From: Erysipelotrichaceae bacterium | GTDB lineage: Bacteria; Bacillota_I; Bacilli_A; Erysipelotrichales; Coprobacillaceae | DNA: 49,386 bases | Reading direction: 5' to 3' | Assembly (NCBI GenBank): GCA_021201655.1 | Contig: JAJQEL010000114.1 | Coordinates: 1 to 49,386, forward strand | In this document: positions 45,586-49,386 of the stretch, in pieces | Numbering within the stretch: the stretch's first letter is position 1 | Layout: each line of letters begins with the position of its first letter | Made by a program: the position numbers and the translations under genes | Notes under the pieces: model-generated | What the model was told of the DNA's origin: nothing | The model's database searches: none | The model's input: only the letters and a program-made list of their open reading frames with translations

Positions 45586-47313
45586 TTATTCCTCCTTTCC
45601 TTTCGCTTGTGTTTCATAAATTGAACGATAAATTTCATTTGTTTCCATCAATTTATCATGGGTGTCAAAACCATTGACAACACCGTCATCTAAAACTAAT
45701 ATTCTATCAGCATTTTGAACAGAAGAAACTCTTTGAGAAATAATAATTTTTGTGGTATTAGGAATACGTTCCTCAAAAGATTTTTGAATAGAAGCATCAG
45801 TGGCTGTATCAACAGCACTGGTAGAATCATCCAATATCAAAATCTTAGGATTTTTAAGCAAGGCTCTGGCAATACATAATCTTTGTTTTTGACCACCGGA
45901 TACATTAGTACCACCTTGGGCAATCATAGTGTTATAGCCATCAGGGAATCTTTCCACAAACTCATCTGCGCAAGCTAATCGACAAGCTTCCTGACACTCT
46001 TCTAATGTTGCATTTTCGTTACCCCAGCGTAAGTTATCTAAAATAGTACCACTAAATAAGACATTCTTTTGTAATACAACAGACACTTCATCTCTCAGTA
46101 ATTCTAGATCATATTTACGGACATCTTCACCACCAACATAAACAGATCCTGTATCGACATCATAAAGACGGCTAATCAGATTAACTAAACTTGATTTAGC
46201 TGAACCAGTACCACCGATAATACCAATGGTTTCACCACTCTTAATATGCAAATCCACGTCTCTTAATACCGGTGTTCCATCACCATGTGTATAAGAAAAA
46301 TCAACATGATTAAAATCAATAGAACCATCTTTTACTTCCGTTAATGCTCCTTCAGGAGATGTTAAATCAGAAGTTTCATTCAATACTTCACTAATACGTC
46401 TACCAGATGCAATAGACATAGTAATCATAACAAATACCATTGATAACATCATTAATGACATCAAAATATTCATAACATAACTAAATAAACTTGTTAATTG
46501 TCCAGTCGTTAAATTACCAGCCACAATATCGTGTGCCCCTAACCATGAAAGCATCAAAATACACGCATCAACACTTAAAATCATCGCAGGGTTATTAAAA
46601 GCTAAAACACTTTCAGCTTTTACAAACAATTTACGAATATTCTCTGAAGCATTTCTAAATTTCTCTTTTTCATAATCTTCTCTAACAAAAGACTTAACAA
46701 CACGAATACCAACAACGTTTTCTTCAACACTCTCATTTAAATCATCATATTTAGGAAATACATCATTAAAGTATTTTGTCGCAAAATACATAATTGTGCC
46801 TAAAACAATAACTAAGAAAATAATCGCTACCACAAATATCATACTTAAATCAGGACTAATCATAAATGCCATAAATAAGGCACAAATCATATTCAATGGT
46901 GAACGAATACAAGTACGAATAAGCATCTGATAAGCATTCTGAACATTGGTAACATCAGTCGTCATACGCGTAACTAAACCTGCAGTTGAATATTTATCAA
47001 TATTAGAAAATGAAAATGTTTGAATATTAGTATACTCAGCATCTCTTAAATTAGCTGCAAAACCACTTGATGCCATGGCTGCATAATTTCCTGCAAAGAA
47101 ACCACAAGTTAAAGTACCTATTGCAATCACAAACATAATAGCCCCATACATGATAACCTTATTCATATCACCTGCTTGAATACCATCATCAATCAAATAA
47201 GCCATTAACATTGGTATAATAATTTCCAACACAACTTCAATGGATGCAAACATCATTGTCAACAATGTAGCTTTTTTGTATTGTTTTATTTGTTTATACA
47301 GAGTTTTTAACAT
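45586..47313 (-). CDS. ABC exporter half-transporter, degenerate-site subunit
   Basis: 575 residues, six membrane segments and an ATPase domain. Walker A is GGTGSAKSS and the signature VSGGQKQR is intact, but the Walker B ends LILDDS, with aspartate in place of the catalytic glutamate, and the H-loop histidine is replaced (ISQRVSS). This is the degenerate nucleotide site of heterodimeric exporters such as TM287/288 and BmrCD. It is the partner of the downstream gene. Confidence 0.92.
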   Translation of the reverse strand: MLKTLYKQIKQYKKATLLTMMFASIEVVLEIIIPMLMAYLIDDGIQAGDMNKVIMYGAIMFVIAIGTLTCGFFAGNYAAMASSGFAANLRDAEYTNIQTFSFSNIDKYSTAGLVTRMTTDVTNVQNAYQMLIRTCIRSPLNMICALFMAFMISPDLSMIFVVAIIFLVIVLGTIMYFATKYFNDVFPKYDDLNESVEENVVGIRVVKSFVREDYEKEKFRNASENIRKLFVKAESVLAFNNPAMILSVDACILMLSWLGAHDIVAGNLTTGQLTSLFSYVMNILMSLMMLSMVFVMITMSIASGRRISEVLNETSDLTSPEGALTEVKDGSIDFNHVDFSYTHGDGTPVLRDVDLHIKSGETIGIIGGTGSAKSSLVNLISRLYDVDTGSVYVGGEDVRKYDLELLRDEVSVVLQKNVLFSGTILDNLRWGNENATLEECQEACRLACADEFVERFPDGYNTMIAQGGTNVSGGQKQRLCIARALLKNPKILILDDSTSAVDTATDASIQKSFEERIPNTTKIIISQRVSSVQNADRILVLDDGVVNGFDTHDKLMETNEIYRSIYETQAKGKEE

Positions 47314-47350
47314 ATTTCTTTCCTTTCTTTATCATATTTTGTAACCATCT

Positions 47351-47797
47351 CTATTCAAGATCCTTTTTAACGTTTTCTATTAATTTATCACTGATTATCA
47401 TAAAAGCCTCTATTTCTTCTATCGTTAAACCATCAATAAATTTATGATGAAGCATTTTCATACTTTGTGAAAATTTACGATTATATTCACGACTTTGATC
47501 CGTTAATATAATCTTTTTAAGTCTCGCATCATGTTCTACGGGAACACGTTCAATCATACCTTTTTGACTCATGAGTTTTAACATTTCTGAAGTTGTAGAA
47601 CGATTAATAGAAAACTCTTTTTCAATGTCTTTTTGAAAAGTATCAAGAGAATTATCTTCTCTATCCTGTAAATAGCCAATAATCCATGTATGCATCAAAG
47701 TTGCCTTATCAGGCCTTTGTCCCATAGATTTATCCATAGCTCTTTTCATCAGATTATTTAATATCTTTATTCTTTGTTCAATGGGATCACAATACAT
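47351..47797 (-). CDS. MarR-family transcriptional regulator
   Basis: 148 residues with AAAAGGAG upstream. The winged helix lies at about residues 50-105 (SLDTFQKDIEKEFSINRSTTSEMLKLMSQKGMIERVPVEHDARLKKIILTD). MarR proteins repress exporters and release DNA when a drug-like ligand binds. It starts the exporter operon and has a perfect palindrome in its promoter. Confidence 0.93.
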   Translation of the reverse strand: MYCDPIEQRIKILNNLMKRAMDKSMGQRPDKATLMHTWIIGYLQDREDNSLDTFQKDIEKEFSINRSTTSEMLKLMSQKGMIERVPVEHDARLKKIILTDQSREYNRKFSQSMKMLHHKFIDGLTIEEIEAFMIISDKLIENVKKDLE

Positions 47798-47811
47798 CCG
47801 ATCACACTCCT

Positions 47812-47861
47812 TTTAGTTCGGCTACGAACTAAATTCTATCACAGTTATATATAGTTGTAAA
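47812..47861 (-). promoter_or_regulatory. MarR/ABC operon promoter with palindromic operator
   Basis: TTTACA (47856-47861), 17-base spacer, TAGAAT (47833-47838) on the minus strand. A perfect palindrome TTTAGTTCG-N4-CGAACTAAA (47812-47833) abuts the -10 box and covers the transcription start, the usual place for MarR repression. Confidence 0.88.
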
Positions 47862-47876
47862 GAGGAAAATAGAAAA

Positions 47877-49076
47877 CTATAAAAAATATTCTGGTATAAT
47901 CTCTTTTATATCTTCTAAGAATTCTTCATTATCATTATTGATAATCCATTGATTATTGATCATTTGTTTACTGATAAGTTTTAAGTTTTGAATCACTTCA
48001 TATCCTGATATATAACTTTTACATTTATCATCGATACGCTGATACATCATAAATGATAGATAATTGATAAACAACATGCCTGCATGTTGTTTATCATGTA
48101 GATAGGATACATTCTTATTCAATATATCATGAAATACATCGATAAGATCATCCGCCATTTTCTTGTCCATATATATTTTATATAATTCTAATGGCTCTTC
48201 TAATGTATTCGTACGTAAAGTTAGTAATAACTTTACGCCATCTTTAATCATAATGTTGGAATCATCATAAATATAGAGTTTATCATTATCTAATGAAAGC
48301 ATTGCATAATAGATAGATTTATCATGATAGATAAAATAGTGATCATGATTGATGGTTATATTTTTATAACAAGGCATGATATAAGGTATAGGATAAGTAT
48401 CATTACCAATCAATATAACATCATAAGGTATTTCTTTGAGGCCATTGGTGATAATATCATCAATGGATGTATCTTTATGACATAAACGAAAATAAGCTAA
48501 TGATTGGTGATGAAAGCAATAAAGAACATCAAGCATTGTATTATTAAGATTATATTTATCTAAGAATATGAAATAGTTATCATCTTTCATATAGGTACGC
48601 ATAAAGCGATACGACGATAGTCTATCATAGCTAAGACGTTGCAGTAAGTCTTCTATTGATGACGAAGAGAAATCTAAGCGTGGATAGGTTATATAGTCAT
48701 AAGATTTTCGATAGATAGAAAACATATCATCAAGCGAAGCTTGATGAATGAGCACCTCTTTAGCAAGCACATATATCATTAAGGCATCATCATGAAAATA
48801 GGCTTTAAGACTATATAAGATATCCTGACAAAGGATATCTATAAGATGTGAGGCTCTATATTCATGACGAGCTGACAAAGTATTGAGTTTGGTTTTATTT
48901 TTAGCAGGTATGATACCATCTTGAGTTATTTGTCCTAAACATGTACCAGCAACTTCAATAGGTATATGATCAACGTTATCATAAAAGATACGTGTTTCAT
49001 AAAGATAATACTTGCTTCCTCTTCTTTTAATCATACAGCCTTCCCTACACTGTTTTTCCACCCATTCTGGATACAT
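47877..49076 (-). CDS. IS1634-like transposase-derived protein, probably inactive
   Basis: 399 residues from ATG 49076, after GGGAGGT; a start five codons upstream overlaps the ribosome site. The N-terminus (RGSKYYLYETRIFYDN ... VAGTCLGQITQDGIIP) matches IS1634/IS4-type transposases, and the C-terminal helical part (VFHDILNKN, GMLFINYLSFMMYQRI, GYEVIQNLKLI) matches their ending. The acidic residues expected of a DDE catalytic core are not in recognisable motifs: the third motif reads YKIYMDKKMADDLI rather than Y-x2-R-x2-IE. No terminal inverted repeats were found. A domesticated or dying transposase is likely. Confidence 0.65.
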   Translation of the reverse strand: MYPEWVEKQCREGCMIKRRGSKYYLYETRIFYDNVDHIPIEVAGTCLGQITQDGIIPAKNKTKLNTLSARHEYRASHLIDILCQDILYSLKAYFHDDALMIYVLAKEVLIHQASLDDMFSIYRKSYDYITYPRLDFSSSSIEDLLQRLSYDRLSSYRFMRTYMKDDNYFIFLDKYNLNNTMLDVLYCFHHQSLAYFRLCHKDTSIDDIITNGLKEIPYDVILIGNDTYPIPYIMPCYKNITINHDHYFIYHDKSIYYAMLSLDNDKLYIYDDSNIMIKDGVKLLLTLRTNTLEEPLELYKIYMDKKMADDLIDVFHDILNKNVSYLHDKQHAGMLFINYLSFMMYQRIDDKCKSYISGYEVIQNLKLISKQMINNQWIINNDNEEFLEDIKEIIPEYFL

Positions 49077-49117
49077 AGCGACCTCCCACATCGATAATTT
49101 CCTAACTCCATTATAAT

Positions 49118-49386
49118 CTATTTACAAGAGTTAGAAAATAGGTAAGAAAGGATTTCTTCAGGTTTTTGAATGCATTGTACATATAAAATAGCATTATTTA
49201 AATCATCAAAGCTAGCATATTCTATGTATTGTTCTAATTCCATTGATATTTCATGAAATTTACTTATCAATAGTTTCTTTAATGTTTCAGCTAACATCTT
49301 TGTACAATAAGAATAAGTTTCAATTCTTATCCTTTCCTTTTCTACATAAAATGCTTTATTTTGTGCATCCTCTAAAAATTCTTCAA
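49118..49386 (-). CDS. 3' end of a gene cut by the window edge, function unknown
   Basis: An open frame of 88 codons runs from the window edge to TAG at 49118-49120. The protein end is helical and charged (FLEDAQNKAFYVEKERIRIETYSYC ... LEQYIEYASFDDLNNAILYVQ). I do not recognise the family; the 5' part lies outside. Confidence 0.55.
   Translation of the reverse strand, partial: EEFLEDAQNKAFYVEKERIRIETYSYCTKMLAETLKKLLISKFHEISMELEQYIEYASFDDLNNAILYVQCIQKPEEILSYLFSNSCK

Overview
The window is AT-rich DNA of a low-GC Gram-positive bacterium. The translation and gene signals (strong AGGAGG ribosome sites, ECF transporter RibU, Firmicute-type L20 and S4 leaders, Rpn-family and IS1634-like proteins) fit Bacillota, most likely an Erysipelotrichia/Coprobacillaceae-type gut bacterium. 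The class is an inference; no rRNA is present to settle it. Most genes lie on the minus strand.

Layout. (1) 1-5.7 kb: a flavin and radical chemistry island. An FMN riboswitch controls ribU and a PPOX-ferredoxin flavoprotein. A second PPOX protein has a promoter flanked by two palindromes. An HxlR regulator is divergent from a small RiPP locus: a 52-residue peptide with ACGX repeats (missed by simple ORF calling), a radical SAM/SPASM enzyme, a broken class-M-like sirtuin, a nitroreductase and a third PPOX protein. (2) 5.7-8.1 kb: decayed accessory genes (frameshifted DUF234-type ATPase, Phd-like antitoxin with a wrecked RelE/ParE toxin). (3) 8.3-12.1 kb: guaA and purA, and a divergent LysR gene. 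(4) 12.1-14.1 kb: an AbiE-like type IV toxin-antitoxin locus with a frameshifted nucleotidyltransferase and clear operator palindromes. (5) 14.1-20.1 kb: hemA-hemL-hemC-cobA/hemD-sirC, a siroheme operon without hemB and with a frameshifted last gene. (6) 20.1-25.4 kb: a pRiA4b ORF-3-like gene with a truncated copy, a leader attenuator (possible guanidine-IV class) before a cytidylate-kinase-like gene and a MATE exporter, then a TetR/alcohol dehydrogenase pair. (7) 25.4-31.8 kb: infC-rpmI-rplT with an L20 leader, a four-gene operon holding a P-type-ATPase-like protein that lacks the catalytic motifs, and rpsD with its leader. (8) 31.8-34.0 kb: an unknown protein, a CobW GTPase and a small kinase. 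(9) 34.0-35.2 kb: twelve tRNA genes in one array. (10) 35.3-39.6 kb: a complete polyamine ABC transporter operon (regulator, potA, B, C, D). (11) 39.7-41.5 kb: a thioredoxin gene remnant, an Rpn-family protein and intact trxA. (12) 41.5-49.4 kb: topoisomerase III, a MarR-controlled heterodimeric ABC exporter, a transposase-derived protein and a gene cut by the window edge.

A recurring theme is gene decay in accessory functions: at least seven broken genes or fragments, four of them with single-base frameshifts in A/T runs, while every housekeeping gene is intact. The best candidates for new biology are the ACGX-type RiPP locus, the catalytically degenerate P-type ATPase operon, the MATE leader RNA and the AbiE promoter architecture.
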